This document shows positions 53,893 to 62,409 of a stretch of DNA of 64,000 nt, piece after piece. Location of the stretch: NCBI GenBank assembly GCA_029262175.1, contig JAJCZV010000030.1:34478-98477 (forward strand), given 5' to 3'. Made by a program: the position numbers and the translations under genes. The notes below the pieces were generated by a model that had not been told where the DNA came from, ran no database searches, and saw only the letters and a list, made by a program, of their open reading frames with translations. Position 1 is the first letter of the stretch. The number at the start of each line of letters is the position of its first letter. This stretch comes from Gemmatimonadota bacterium. Lineage in GTDB: Bacteria > Gemmatimonadota > Gemmatimonadetes > Palauibacterales > Palauibacteraceae.

Positions 53893-54923
53893 CGAGCCGT
53901 AGACCGATGACCGTGGGGCCAAAAACCGCGCTCGTTGCGGCGGCGTTGTTCGCGTGCGCGGAGGCGACTCCAGAGTCCCGCGCCGCGCCCGAACCCGTGA
54001 ACGAACTACCCAACCCGTATGAACGGATCGAGCCGTGGGCCGAGCTGCCCGACGGCGTGGCGCAGTGGCCGGCGGTAACGGGCGTCGAGACCGGACCCGA
54101 CGGGTACCTGTACGTGATGCACCGCTGTTTTGAAAACACGTGTGCCGGCCGCCCCGAGGATCCGATCGCCAAGTACGATCTGTCGGGCAACTTCGTCGAG
54201 AGTTGGGGCGCGGGGCTGTTCAACTATCCGCACGGGTTCCACGTCGACTACGAGGGCAACATCTGGGCAACCGACGCCCAGGGAGACGGAGAACTCGGAC
54301 ATCAGGTGTTCAAGTTCAGCCCTGCGGGCGAGCTACTCATGACGCTTGGGAAAGCCGGCGTCGCCGGGCTCGGTCCCGACGTGTTCAACCAGCCGACGGA
54401 TGTCCTCGTCCTACCCGGCGGGGAGTTCCTCGTCAGCGAGGGTCACGGCGACGGGAACAATCGAATCGTCCGATTCTCTCGCGACGGAGTGTTTCTGTCG
54501 GCGTTCGGCGAGACGGGAACCGGGCCCCGTCAGTTCGACACGCCACACGCGCTCGCCATGGACTCGAAGGGCCGCGTCTTTGTCGGAGACCGTGGGAACA
54601 ACCGAATCCAGATCTTCGAGCAAGACGGAACGTTCATCGAAGAATGGAAGCAGTTCGGTCGGCCGAGCGGTATCGCGATCACGCACAACGACACGATCTA
54701 CGTGGCGGACTCCGAATCGTGGGGACCCGACAATCCGGGCTGGAAGAAGGGGATTCGCGTCGGGAGCGCCACGGATGGGTCCGTCGCGTATTTCATCGAG
54801 GACATCGAGTCGATGGTCGATCCGCACAGCGGGGCCGAAGCGGTCGGCGTCGACGTGCTTGGCAACGTGTACGGTGGCGTCGTGCGCCGACGCATGCTCG
54901 AGAAACACGTCCGCCTACCCTAA
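53889..54923 (+). CDS. NHL-repeat beta-propeller lipoprotein
   Basis: A 344-residue lipoprotein (lipobox LFAC, Cys about 22). Six NHL-type blades are visible, for example PHGFHVDYEGNIWATDAQGDGELGHQVFKFSPAGELLMTLGK, FNQPTDVLVLPGGEFLVSEG, FDTPHALAMDSKGRVFVGDRGNNRIQIFEQDG and RPSGIAITHNDTIYVADS. The layout resembles peptidyl-alpha-hydroxyglycine amidating lyase propellers, but the copper/zinc residues of that enzyme were not checked. It is co-transcribed with tesB (ATGA overlap) and 24 bases before an aldo/keto reductase gene. Confidence 0.85.
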   Translation: MTSRRPMTVGPKTALVAAALFACAEATPESRAAPEPVNELPNPYERIEPWAELPDGVAQWPAVTGVETGPDGYLYVMHRCFENTCAGRPEDPIAKYDLSGNFVESWGAGLFNYPHGFHVDYEGNIWATDAQGDGELGHQVFKFSPAGELLMTLGKAGVAGLGPDVFNQPTDVLVLPGGEFLVSEGHGDGNNRIVRFSRDGVFLSAFGETGTGPRQFDTPHALAMDSKGRVFVGDRGNNRIQIFEQDGTFIEEWKQFGRPSGIAITHNDTIYVADSESWGPDNPGWKKGIRVGSATDGSVAYFIEDIESMVDPHSGAEAVGVDVLGNVYGGVVRRRMLEKHVRLP

Positions 54924-54947
54924 CCCGACGCCCGAGGAGAACCGGTC

Positions 54948-55919
54948 TTGAAACACAGGCAACTCGCCAACACGGACCTCACGGTTTCGCGCGCCTGCAT
55001 GGGCACGATGACGTTCGGATCGCAAGTCGATGCCGACGAGGCGAGGCGAATGGTCGATCGCTGTATCGAGGCAGGCATCAACTTCTTCGACACCGCCAAC
55101 GTGTACAACCAGGGTCTCTCGGAAGAGATTCTCGGCGAGGTACTCGGCGGACGTCGCGAGAGCGTCATCGTCGCTTCGAAGGTGCGCGGCGCGATGGGCT
55201 CGCCAACCGGGTACGTCGGCCTCTCGCGCGCGGCGATGCGACAAGCGATCGAAGATTCCCTTCGTCGCCTGCAGACCGACTACCTCGATCTCTACTACCT
55301 CCACATGCCCGACGACGAGACGCCGATCGAAGAAACGCTCGACGCCATGGAGGAGCTCGTCCAAGAAGGCAAAGTCCTCTACCCCGCCACGTCCAACTAC
55401 AGCGCGTGGCAGATGTACGAGATCTTCTCGATCTGTGAGAGAAACGGCTACGCATCTCCGTGGATCGCCCAGCCCATGTACAACCTCGCCGCCCGGGGAA
55501 TCGAACAGGAGTACCTGGCGTTTACAGAGCGCATGGGCATCAGCAACGTCGTCTACAACCCGCTGGCCGGCGGGCTCCTCACCGGTAAACAGCCCAAAGA
55601 GGGCGAGCCGCTTCCCGGCACCCGCTTTGACGGCAACAAGATGTACTTGGAGCGCTTCTGGCACGCTGCCTACTTCGAAGCTGTCGAAGAGGTCAAGGCG
55701 ATCGCAGAACTGGCTGGGCTGACTCCGGTGCAGTTGGCCTTCGCGTGGCTCCGAGCCCAGCAGCAGGCGCACTGCATCATCATCGGCGCGTCTAGCCCCG
55801 CGCAGCTCGAGCAGAATCTCGCGGCGTTCGAGGGTGAATCGCTGAGCAGTGAGACGCTAAACGCGTGCGATCGAGTCTGGCAAAAGCTTCGCGGTCCGAC
55901 GCCCAACTACAATCGATAG
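54948..55919 (+). CDS. Aldo/keto reductase
   Basis: A 323-residue NADPH-dependent reductase of the AKR superfamily, cytosolic. The catalytic tetrad is visible: Asp in FFDTANVYNQG, Tyr in the same segment, Lys in IVASKVRG and His in LYYLHMPDDETP. The C-terminal GASSPAQLEQNLAAF binds the cofactor phosphate. The start is TTG with GAGGAGA about seven bases before it. It is last in the plus-strand operon and unlike the AKR half of the fusion protein at 44565 in its substrate loops. The substrate is unknown. Confidence 0.94.
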   Translation: MKHRQLANTDLTVSRACMGTMTFGSQVDADEARRMVDRCIEAGINFFDTANVYNQGLSEEILGEVLGGRRESVIVASKVRGAMGSPTGYVGLSRAAMRQAIEDSLRRLQTDYLDLYYLHMPDDETPIEETLDAMEELVQEGKVLYPATSNYSAWQMYEIFSICERNGYASPWIAQPMYNLAARGIEQEYLAFTERMGISNVVYNPLAGGLLTGKQPKEGEPLPGTRFDGNKMYLERFWHAAYFEAVEEVKAIAELAGLTPVQLAFAWLRAQQQAHCIIIGASSPAQLEQNLAAFEGESLSSETLNACDRVWQKLRGPTPNYNR

Positions 55920-55927
55920 AACCTAGG

Positions 55928-57166
55928 CTAACGCGCCGGCCCTTCGAGAAGCCCCTCGAACGGGCGCTCCTCAGCGCCGCCCTCCGTGCAGACGCCATAA
56001 TGCGTCTCGCCCGTCCCGTACATCGCGACGCCGGCGGTCTCGCCTGCTTTGTTGAGCAAGAAGAAGCGTACATCGAAGTTCGGTAGTCCGCGCTCGTTGA
56101 GGAGACGAGACTCGACGGTGTTGCCCTTGATGCGTTCCAGCGTCGCCATGCCCGCGTCTAGTGGACTCATCCCCTGCCGCATGAACTCGACCGCGAGAAA
56201 AGAGGACAGATTGTAGAGGTTCGCTTCGCCGCGGCCGGTCGACCCCACTGCACCGACGTCGTTGTCGACATACAGGCCCGCTCCGAGAACAGGCGAGTCT
56301 CCCGTACGGCCGGGGATCTTCCAGGACAAGCCGCTGGTGGTCGTGACGCCGCAGATGTCCCCGTCGGCGTTGATGCCATCGCAGTTGATCGTCCCCCAGA
56401 AAGAGCCTGCGGGGATGAGGCCGTCATCCACCATGGAAAGACCGGCGTCGAGCGACGCGTCCGCAAACGCTCGCATGCGATCGCCCGTCTCCTTACCCAC
56501 CTCAAACGGCGGAGGTCTCACGTGATCGGGGTCGGTGTCTTCGCCTGCCCTTCCTTGACCCCGGAGCCGCTCCTCCGGCTCCAGCCAATGGCCCGGGTCG
56601 ACGCGGCGTCGCCACTCCAGCCAAAGCCGTCTCGACTCCGGCGTATTTAGATCGTCCTCGATGGTGAACCCGAGCGATCTGGCGAACTCCCGCGCGCCAA
56701 TCCCGGCGAGCAAGTGGTGATCGGTCAGCTCCGCGACGGCTTTTGCGACCAGCGACGGCGTCCGAACGCCCTCGAGCGCGGCGACACCCCCGGCCCACTT
56801 TCGAGGCCCATGCATACAGCAGGAGTCGAGCTGGACGACACCATCCGCGTTGGGAAGACCGCCGTACCCGATGCCCATCTCTTCGGGGTCGAGTTCGGGG
56901 ATGTTTACGCCCGCGATCAGCGCGTCCAGCACGTCCTCGCCTTCGGTGATCCCGCGAAACGCTCGCTCCAGCGCGTTCTCTGGACCGCCGTTCTTGTATC
57001 GGATACCGCTCAAATCAGAGATGACCACCGGCTGAACCGCTCCGCTGCGTCGGATCGCGGGAGCGCCCGGTGCGTGGCCGGGTGCCTCGGCGGCAAGTCC
57101 GGTCGGCGCCGCGGCGGCGGCAGCCAAGCCCGCAGCGGAAGTCTTGACGAAATTGCGTCTGTCCAT
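55928..57166 (-). CDS. N4-(beta-N-acetylglucosaminyl)-L-asparaginase type Ntn-hydrolase, Tat-exported
   Basis: A 412-residue Ntn-hydrolase precursor with a twin-arginine leader (MDRRNFVKTSAAGLAAAAAA). The autocleavage site is GDICGVTTTSGLSWK, where the first Thr becomes the nucleophile; GRTGDSPVLGAGLYVDNDVGAVGSTGRGE and the N-terminal NGGPENALERAF and LDSCCMHGPRKWAGGVAAL complete the aspartylglucosaminidase pattern. It would cleave asparagine-linked glycans or isoaspartyl peptides outside the cytoplasm. GAGGAGACC precedes the ATG at 57166. It is divergent from the DapB-like gene and convergent with the aldo/keto reductase gene, nine bases apart. Confidence 0.92.
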   Translation of the reverse strand: MDRRNFVKTSAAGLAAAAAAPTGLAAEAPGHAPGAPAIRRSGAVQPVVISDLSGIRYKNGGPENALERAFRGITEGEDVLDALIAGVNIPELDPEEMGIGYGGLPNADGVVQLDSCCMHGPRKWAGGVAALEGVRTPSLVAKAVAELTDHHLLAGIGAREFARSLGFTIEDDLNTPESRRLWLEWRRRVDPGHWLEPEERLRGQGRAGEDTDPDHVRPPPFEVGKETGDRMRAFADASLDAGLSMVDDGLIPAGSFWGTINCDGINADGDICGVTTTSGLSWKIPGRTGDSPVLGAGLYVDNDVGAVGSTGRGEANLYNLSSFLAVEFMRQGMSPLDAGMATLERIKGNTVESRLLNERGLPNFDVRFFLLNKAGETAGVAMYGTGETHYGVCTEGGAEERPFEGLLEGPAR

Positions 57167-57280
57167 GGTCTCCTCGGGGCGCGAACGAACACGTCTGTGA
57201 CGTTCGGCAACATACGGCGCGGCTGCGTCGCTCGCGGCGGTGACCGCGGACGGAGACATTCCCCGTCGCCCAGAAAAACC

Positions 57281-57295
57281 CGTAACAGTGTTACG
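57281..57295. promoter_or_regulatory. Palindrome resembling a TetR-family operator in a divergent promoter region
   Basis: CGTAAC-AGT-GTTACG is a perfect inverted repeat, flanked by AAAAA on one side and TTTTTT (57298-57303) on the other. It lies between the divergent asparaginase (starts 57166) and DapB-like (starts 57403) genes. The GTAACANTGTTAC form is common for TetR-type operators. With its T-run it could alternatively be a bidirectional terminator, but the divergent setting makes an operator more likely. No TetR gene is in the window. Confidence 0.5.
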
Positions 57296-57402
57296 CATTT
57301 TTTCGATGGTGCAGACGTGGCGCTCGTTTTGGGTGGTCGTTGATCGTGTGATGAGAGGCCTCCGGCGAAGGCCCGGGGCAAAAACACAGACAAGGGAAGA
57401 CC

Positions 57403-58206
57403 ATGAGCATTCGCGTGTGCGTGGCAGGGGTTACGGGGTGGACCGGACAGAGCGTCGTCGCTGGCATCTTGCGGTCCCCGGAGTTCGAACTCGTGGGCGC
57501 GGTTGCCAGAAAGGCCGCTGGGCAGACGGTCTCGGAGGCGCTCGCGACCGACCTGCCGTGCGCCGTGGGCATCGTGGCGGACGCGCGTGACGCGCTGGAG
57601 GAACCGGCGGACGTCTTCATCGATTACACGCATCCGTCTGCGGTTCGCGAGAACGTCATGGCAGCGATCCAAGCCGGCACCGCCGCGGTCATCGGCACGT
57701 CCGGCCTTACGGCTGCGGACTTCGAGCAGATCGATGCGGCGGCCCGGGACAAGCAGGTGGGGGTGATCGCGGCCGGCAATTTCTCGATCACGGCCGCGTT
57801 GCTAAAACACTTCTCGGGGATCGCCGCGCGTCACGTCCCGCATTGGGAGATCATCGATATGGCTTCGGCTGGTAAGCCGGACGCGCCGAGTGGAACGGCG
57901 CAGGAGCTGTCCGAATACCTCGGCGAAGTCGCGCGCAACGAGTACGCGGTGGCCGTGGAGGATACGCTCGGGGCGCGAGAGGCTCGGGGCGCGACGATCG
58001 GCGGCGCGCAGGTCCACTCACTCCGGCTACCGAGCTATGTCATCTCGGTCGAAGCGATTTTCGGCCTGCCCGATGAGCGGCTCACCATTCGTCACGATGC
58101 AGGCTCAGGCGCGGAGCCCTATGTCGGAGGCACCTTGCTCGCGGCCAAGGCGGCCCCGACGAAAGTCGGTCTTACTCGAGGACTCGACACGCTGCTTTTC
58201 GGCTAG
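57403..58206 (+). CDS. DapB-like protein (4-hydroxy-tetrahydrodipicolinate reductase family) lacking catalytic histidines
   Basis: A 267-residue protein with the DapB fold: a Rossmann N-terminus (CVAGVTGWTGQSVV), IDYTHPSAVRENV, GNFSITAALL and the substrate domain. In DapB the active-site segment is E-x2-E-x-His-His-x2-Lys-x-DAPSGT. Here it reads EIIDMASAGKPDAPSGT (149-165): the His pair is Ala154-Ser155, while Lys158 and DAPSGT are kept. The lysine-pathway reduction is therefore doubtful and a paralogue with another substrate is likely. GGAAG lies upstream of the ATG. The stop overlaps the convergent propeller gene by four bases. Confidence 0.88.
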   Translation: MSIRVCVAGVTGWTGQSVVAGILRSPEFELVGAVARKAAGQTVSEALATDLPCAVGIVADARDALEEPADVFIDYTHPSAVRENVMAAIQAGTAAVIGTSGLTAADFEQIDAAARDKQVGVIAAGNFSITAALLKHFSGIAARHVPHWEIIDMASAGKPDAPSGTAQELSEYLGEVARNEYAVAVEDTLGAREARGATIGGAQVHSLRLPSYVISVEAIFGLPDERLTIRHDAGSGAEPYVGGTLLAAKAAPTKVGLTRGLDTLLFG

Positions 58207-59270
58207 CTGCCGTCCCCGACGATCGCGATACGTTCGCCGCCTGGGCTGACCGCGAGCCGCGTGATTCCGGCGACGCCGGCCGGGGCGAGATCTTGAAGCT
58301 CCACCCAGCCGTCGTCCGCCGTCCACCCGTAGAGCACGGAACCGTCACCCATCAGAATCTCGCCTTCGGGCGTCCAAGCGTAGTCCTCTCGACCCGGTAG
58401 CGTCTGAACCAAACGCTCGGTCTCTCCGCTGACGGGATTCAACTGCTCGATCCACCATTCGTCGTCGGAAACTTTGCGAACGAACGAGATGTCTGTCGTG
58501 CCGGGGATGCGGTGGATGGACCGGCCCGGCCGCTCGGCGATGACGCGGATCTCGCCGGTCGCCGCGTCGCCGACTTGAAGCGTCGCAGGCTGCCCGAGGA
58601 TGAACATCGCGACCACGGTCTCGTCCGCCCACGCGTGATATCCGACCGGCTCCGCGGTCGCGAAGATCGGGCCGATCTCGGCACCGTCGGCCGAGTACCT
58701 CCAGAGATACTGAAGCCCTCGGATCTCGTGAATCGCAGAGAAGGCGGCTTGACCGGGAATGACCATCGGAGAGAACTCGCTCACATCGGACGTATGGGTC
58801 ACCGCCTCGCGCGGTTCGCCCCCGATGTTGTAGCGCATCACTTCGGTTTGGACGGCGTCGACGGCCGAAACGAAGAGGAACGCGTCGTCGGACTCGAAGC
58901 TCGGCTGGTTGTCGTAGCCGCGTCGATTCGTGGCGTTCGAGAGGCCTTCAACGGACAGCCCACCCGCACCACGCTGGAGCGATCCTACCCAGATGTCGGT
59001 GGAAGGCGAATTGGCTGCGGTCGGCGTGTAGTCGTCCGGCGCGGGCGGGATCTCGGGCATGGGGCCGTCCGCGGGTGTCGCGGGAAACGCGGTGACCGCG
59101 GAGACCGTCGCTACGCCGTCCGGCGGCGGTGGATCCTCGCCCGAGGCGCATGCGGCGACCGAAATCCCGCAAAGCGCGACGGCCGCGCCAAGTTTTGGCA
59201 CCGCTCCGCCTCGCTTCAGCAGTGCAGCGCCGCGCCTAACGTGCCACGTGGTCCGTCGTTCGTCGATCAT
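58203..59270 (-). CDS. Secreted TolB/PD40-type beta-propeller lipoprotein
   Basis: A 355-residue lipoprotein with lipobox VAAC (Cys about 41) after a long basic N-terminus, then a proline-rich linker and blade-like repeats: NQPSFESDDAFLFVSAVD, SEFSPMVIPGQAAFSAI, DYAWTPEGEILMGDGSVLYGW and GITRLAVSPGGERIAIVGDG. This is the WD40-like/PD40 pattern of TolB-type propellers without a catalytic domain. Function is unknown. The ATG at 59270 could be replaced by a later start nearer the signal core. It is convergent with the DapB-like gene. Confidence 0.7.
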   Translation of the reverse strand: MIDERRTTWHVRRGAALLKRGGAVPKLGAAVALCGISVAACASGEDPPPPDGVATVSAVTAFPATPADGPMPEIPPAPDDYTPTAANSPSTDIWVGSLQRGAGGLSVEGLSNATNRRGYDNQPSFESDDAFLFVSAVDAVQTEVMRYNIGGEPREAVTHTSDVSEFSPMVIPGQAAFSAIHEIRGLQYLWRYSADGAEIGPIFATAEPVGYHAWADETVVAMFILGQPATLQVGDAATGEIRVIAERPGRSIHRIPGTTDISFVRKVSDDEWWIEQLNPVSGETERLVQTLPGREDYAWTPEGEILMGDGSVLYGWTADDGWVELQDLAPAGVAGITRLAVSPGGERIAIVGDGS

Positions 59271-59378
59271 CTAGATCCTCTCTGGAGCGGTCCGTCCGCC
59301 TGCCCTGTCCCCCGGAGATATACGTCGCTTGCTCGGGTATGAGAAAGACGCGCGGCCGAGGCTTGTAGATCGACGGTC

Positions 59379-59420
59379 AGTGGTCGGTGGTCGACGATCG
59401 GTGGTCGGTGGTCGACGCTC
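59379..59420. repeat. Two-copy 21-base direct repeat (GTGGTCGGTGGTCGACG)
   Basis: AGTGGTCGGTGGTCGACGATC (59379-59399) is followed directly by GGTGGTCGGTGGTCGACGCTC (59400-59420), differing at two positions. Partial copies of GTCGAC-type units flank it. The repeat lies in the gap between the divergent propeller and D-aminoacylase-type genes. It looks like a dispersed intergenic repeat; no hairpin as strong as a terminator forms. Confidence 0.65.
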
Positions 59421-59467
59421 GACGATGACGGTCGTAACGTATCTACCACTCAAACCGGGGGTAATGC

Positions 59468-61027
59468 GTGCGATTCGAGATCAGGGCGGCGTGCTTGACC
59501 AACCTTTTTCTCTTCTGCTCGATCGTTCTGTTGGCCGGGTGCGTCGATTCCGACGAGCCCGTGGCCGGCAGGGATAGGCATTTTGGAGTCGTGATCTCGG
59601 GCGGGCGGGTGATCGATCCCGAGACGGGCCTCGATGCGATTCGAAACGTCGGCATATATGGGGGCGTGATCGCCGCGGTCACCGAGGAGTCCCTCGACGA
59701 TCGCTTGGCCCAAGGCGGACAGCTCATCGACGCGACCGGACTCGTCGTCTCACCCGGGTTCATCGATCTCCACGCGCACGGCCAGTCGGCGCGCGCCAAC
59801 GAGTTCCAGGCCCACGACGGCGTCACGACGGCGCTCGAGCTCGAGTCCGGCACCCTCGGGATGGCCGAGTGGCTGGCAGGTCGTGAGGGCTCGGCTCTCA
59901 TCAACTATGGTGCGTCTGCCGGCGAAGGGTTTGCCCGCGCCCTGGCGACGCTCGATGTCGGGGACCGTCAAGCCTTGGAGAACGAGCTTCGCGAGTACCT
60001 GTCGGACCCCGAGTCGCCGCGCGATGACATGCCGGAAGAGATCGGGGCCAAGTGGGCAGCGACGCGCTATGAAACGATCCCGGTCGGTCGCTACGAAAAC
60101 CTCCGGGGCGCCCTACAAACCGCGCTCGAGGAGGGCGGGATCGGGATCGGACTCGCGCATCAGTACACCCCCGGTGCCAACCATGAGGAGGTGTTGGAGG
60201 TCTTTCAGTTCGCCGCGGAGCTCGACGTGCCGATCTTTACACACGTGAGGTCGATGAGTATCGGCGCCATGCAGGAGGTGATCGCGAACGCCAGCGCGAC
60301 CGGCGCGCCGCTTCACATTGTGCATGTCAATTCGATGAGCCTCGGGCAGCTGCCTCAGGTGCTGGAGCTCATCGCCGGGGCGCGCGCGCGAGGACTCGAC
60401 ATCACGACGGAGGCTTATCCATACACGGCCGGGTCTACCGGTATCCGATCCGCCATCTTCGACCGGGGCTGGCAGGAGCGCCTGGGGATCTCGTATGGCG
60501 ATGTCCAGTGGGAAGACACCGGCGAACGCCTCACCAAAGCGACGTTCGATCGATACCGGAGGGAGGGCGGCACCGTCATCATTCACATGATGAAAGAAGA
60601 GTGGATCGACCTCGCGATGGCGTCTCCGTTCGTCATGATCGCCTCCGATGGGATGCCCTACGCGCCGGGCGCGCACCCTCGCTCGGCCGGCACATTTAGC
60701 CGCGTGCTCGGACGATACGTGCGCGAACGGGGCGCGATCGATCTTCCGACCGCCATCGCCAAGATGACCTACATGCCCGCCAAACGGCTGGAAGCGATCG
60801 CTCCGGTCATGGCGCGAAAGGGCCGGGTACGAGAGGGGGCCGACGCGGATCTGACGGTATTCGACCCGGATCGCATCATCGATACGGCGACATTTGAAGA
60901 CGATCTTTCGTTCTCCGAGGGCGTGGAGCACGTGCTCGTGGGCGGCGTCGCCGTGGTGCGAGACGGCGAGACGGTCCCCGAGACCTTTCCGGGTCGAGCG
61001 ATTCTCGGCCGGCTCGGGGGGGGATAG
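59468..61027 (+). CDS. Amidohydrolase lipoprotein (N-acyl-D-amino-acid deacylase / D-aminoacylase type)
   Basis: A 519-residue secreted lipoprotein (lipobox LLAGC, Cys about 25) with the amidohydrolase_3 fold. Metal-site residues lie in GFIDLHAHG (His-x-His), FTHVRSM, HIVHVNSM and the catalytic Asp in IASDGMPY; the C-terminal GRVREGADADLTVFDPDRI is standard. Family members deacylate N-acyl-D-amino acids. The GTG at 59468 has GGGGG six bases upstream; an overlapping ATG at 59464 is in another frame. It is followed two bases later by the DinB gene. Confidence 0.9.
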   Translation: MRFEIRAACLTNLFLFCSIVLLAGCVDSDEPVAGRDRHFGVVISGGRVIDPETGLDAIRNVGIYGGVIAAVTEESLDDRLAQGGQLIDATGLVVSPGFIDLHAHGQSARANEFQAHDGVTTALELESGTLGMAEWLAGREGSALINYGASAGEGFARALATLDVGDRQALENELREYLSDPESPRDDMPEEIGAKWAATRYETIPVGRYENLRGALQTALEEGGIGIGLAHQYTPGANHEEVLEVFQFAAELDVPIFTHVRSMSIGAMQEVIANASATGAPLHIVHVNSMSLGQLPQVLELIAGARARGLDITTEAYPYTAGSTGIRSAIFDRGWQERLGISYGDVQWEDTGERLTKATFDRYRREGGTVIIHMMKEEWIDLAMASPFVMIASDGMPYAPGAHPRSAGTFSRVLGRYVRERGAIDLPTAIAKMTYMPAKRLEAIAPVMARKGRVREGADADLTVFDPDRIIDTATFEDDLSFSEGVEHVLVGGVAVVRDGETVPETFPGRAILGRLGGG

Positions 61028-61029
61028 AC

Positions 61030-61551
61030 ATGCCGGGGCACGAGGCCTGGCTCCGCGGGCCAATCGGATCGGTACCGGTCGAGGTCATGCACGTCGCGCA
61101 CGCGCTGACCCAGTGTGCCGAGGACATTGACCGCGCGCTCGCCGGCTTCGATCCCTCGTGGTTGTGGACCCAGCCCGCGGGAGCCGCTTCGGTCGGGTTT
61201 CATCTCACGCACCTCACCGGCGCGACCGATCGTTTGTTCAGCTACGCAGACGGCAGATCGCTCAGTCCGGAGCAGCGCGCAGCGCTGGAAATCGAACGCG
61301 CGGGCGGAGACGAGGCCCAAGACGTTGCGTCCCTCACTCGCGAGCTACGGTCGACGATCGCGCACTCGATCAAGCGGCTGGAATCGCTCGACCCTGCATC
61401 GCTCGATGATGCCCGCGCGCTCGGTGCAGCGGAGCTCCCCACCTCCGTTCGCGGTCTGCTTACGCACGCGGCAGAACACGCGGCCCGGCACGCCGGTCAG
61501 ATCGTCACGACCGCGAAGATCCTCGAAGGCACCGCTCAGGACCGCTGCTAG
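61030..61551 (+). CDS. DinB family protein
   Basis: A 173-residue four-helix bundle protein of the DinB/YfiT type. The three metal-binding histidines are suggested by FHLTHLTGATDRLF (first helix pair) and HAAEHAARHAGQIVTT near the end. Such proteins are metal-dependent thiol or maleylpyruvate-type transferases or of unknown function. It starts two bases after the D-aminoacylase-type gene and its stop overlaps the convergent surE by four bases. Confidence 0.9.
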   Translation: MPGHEAWLRGPIGSVPVEVMHVAHALTQCAEDIDRALAGFDPSWLWTQPAGAASVGFHLTHLTGATDRLFSYADGRSLSPEQRAALEIERAGGDEAQDVASLTRELRSTIAHSIKRLESLDPASLDDARALGAAELPTSVRGLLTHAAEHAARHAGQIVTTAKILEGTAQDRC

Positions 61552-62396
61552 GGCGACAAGCCCCACGCGCCGACGTCCGCCAAGATCTCCGTTGCCGTCC
61601 AATCGAAGGCGAGCGGCGTGATCGTAATCATGTTGGCGGCGAAGGCCTCGCTGTCGCTACCAGCTGGAAACGGCTTGGGAGGGTCGAACCGAGGCCGGAA
61701 AAGGCGGCCCTCGGCCTCCCCCTCGATCTCATCATACCCGATCTCCAAGTAGCTGCCCCCCATCGGAACGACGGCGACGCCCCGGATATCCGCGCGCCGT
61801 GCGGTCGGAATGTTGATGGAGAATACGATACCCGGGAGCTGCGGTCGGGCCCGTAGCTCGCGGACGAAATCGGCAACGAATTGCGCCGGGTAGGCGAAGT
61901 CTCGCCCCGCGCCCAATGACGCCGCCACAGCTGGAATGCCATGCCAGGCTCCCATCATCGCGCCACCGACCGTGCCGGACCCGTGCGAGACGATTCCGGC
62001 GTTCGACCCCTGGTTTATTCCGCTTACGACCAGATCGAATCCGCCCTCCGGTGCCAAGGTGGTGATGGCCAGCGACACCGCGTCGGCCGGCGTCGTGACG
62101 ACGCAGTGCTCGGTGATGCCAGAGGTGCGATCGAACGTCTGGAGTCGAAGCGGCGCTCGGAGCGACAGCGACATGCTCGCGCCGCTGCGCTGCCCACACG
62201 GCGCCACTACCGTTACCTTACCTGCCTCGGACAGTGCGAGAGCCAACGCCTGGATCCCCGGCGAGTCTATTCCGTCATCGTTGGTGATGAGGATCTGATA
62301 GGGCGACTGACCCGCTGCGGCCGCGGCCGCAGCAAGGCCTGCGACCGCGCAGGCGAGCACGATCAACCGGACTTCCCTGGATCGTCGGTCCAGCAT
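61548..62396 (-). CDS. surE: 5'/3'-nucleotidase SurE with signal peptide
   Basis: A 282-residue SurE-family phosphatase. Motifs are QILITNDDGIDSPGI with the metal-binding Asp pair, GQRSGASMSLS, DLVVSGINQGSNAG and HGSGTVGGAMMG. Unusually for SurE, about 30 residues precede the catalytic core, forming a signal peptide (LIVLACAVAGLAAAAAAAGQS), so the enzyme is probably periplasmic and would act on external nucleotides or other phosphate esters. It is 13 bases downstream of the NTF2-like gene on the same strand, convergent with the DinB gene. Confidence 0.93.
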   Translation of the reverse strand: MLDRRSREVRLIVLACAVAGLAAAAAAAGQSPYQILITNDDGIDSPGIQALALALSEAGKVTVVAPCGQRSGASMSLSLRAPLRLQTFDRTSGITEHCVVTTPADAVSLAITTLAPEGGFDLVVSGINQGSNAGIVSHGSGTVGGAMMGAWHGIPAVAASLGAGRDFAYPAQFVADFVRELRARPQLPGIVFSINIPTARRADIRGVAVVPMGGSYLEIGYDEIEGEAEGRLFRPRFDPPKPFPAGSDSEAFAANMITITPLAFDWTATEILADVGAWGLSP

Positions 62397-62409
62397 CTGG
62401 CTGTCTCCT

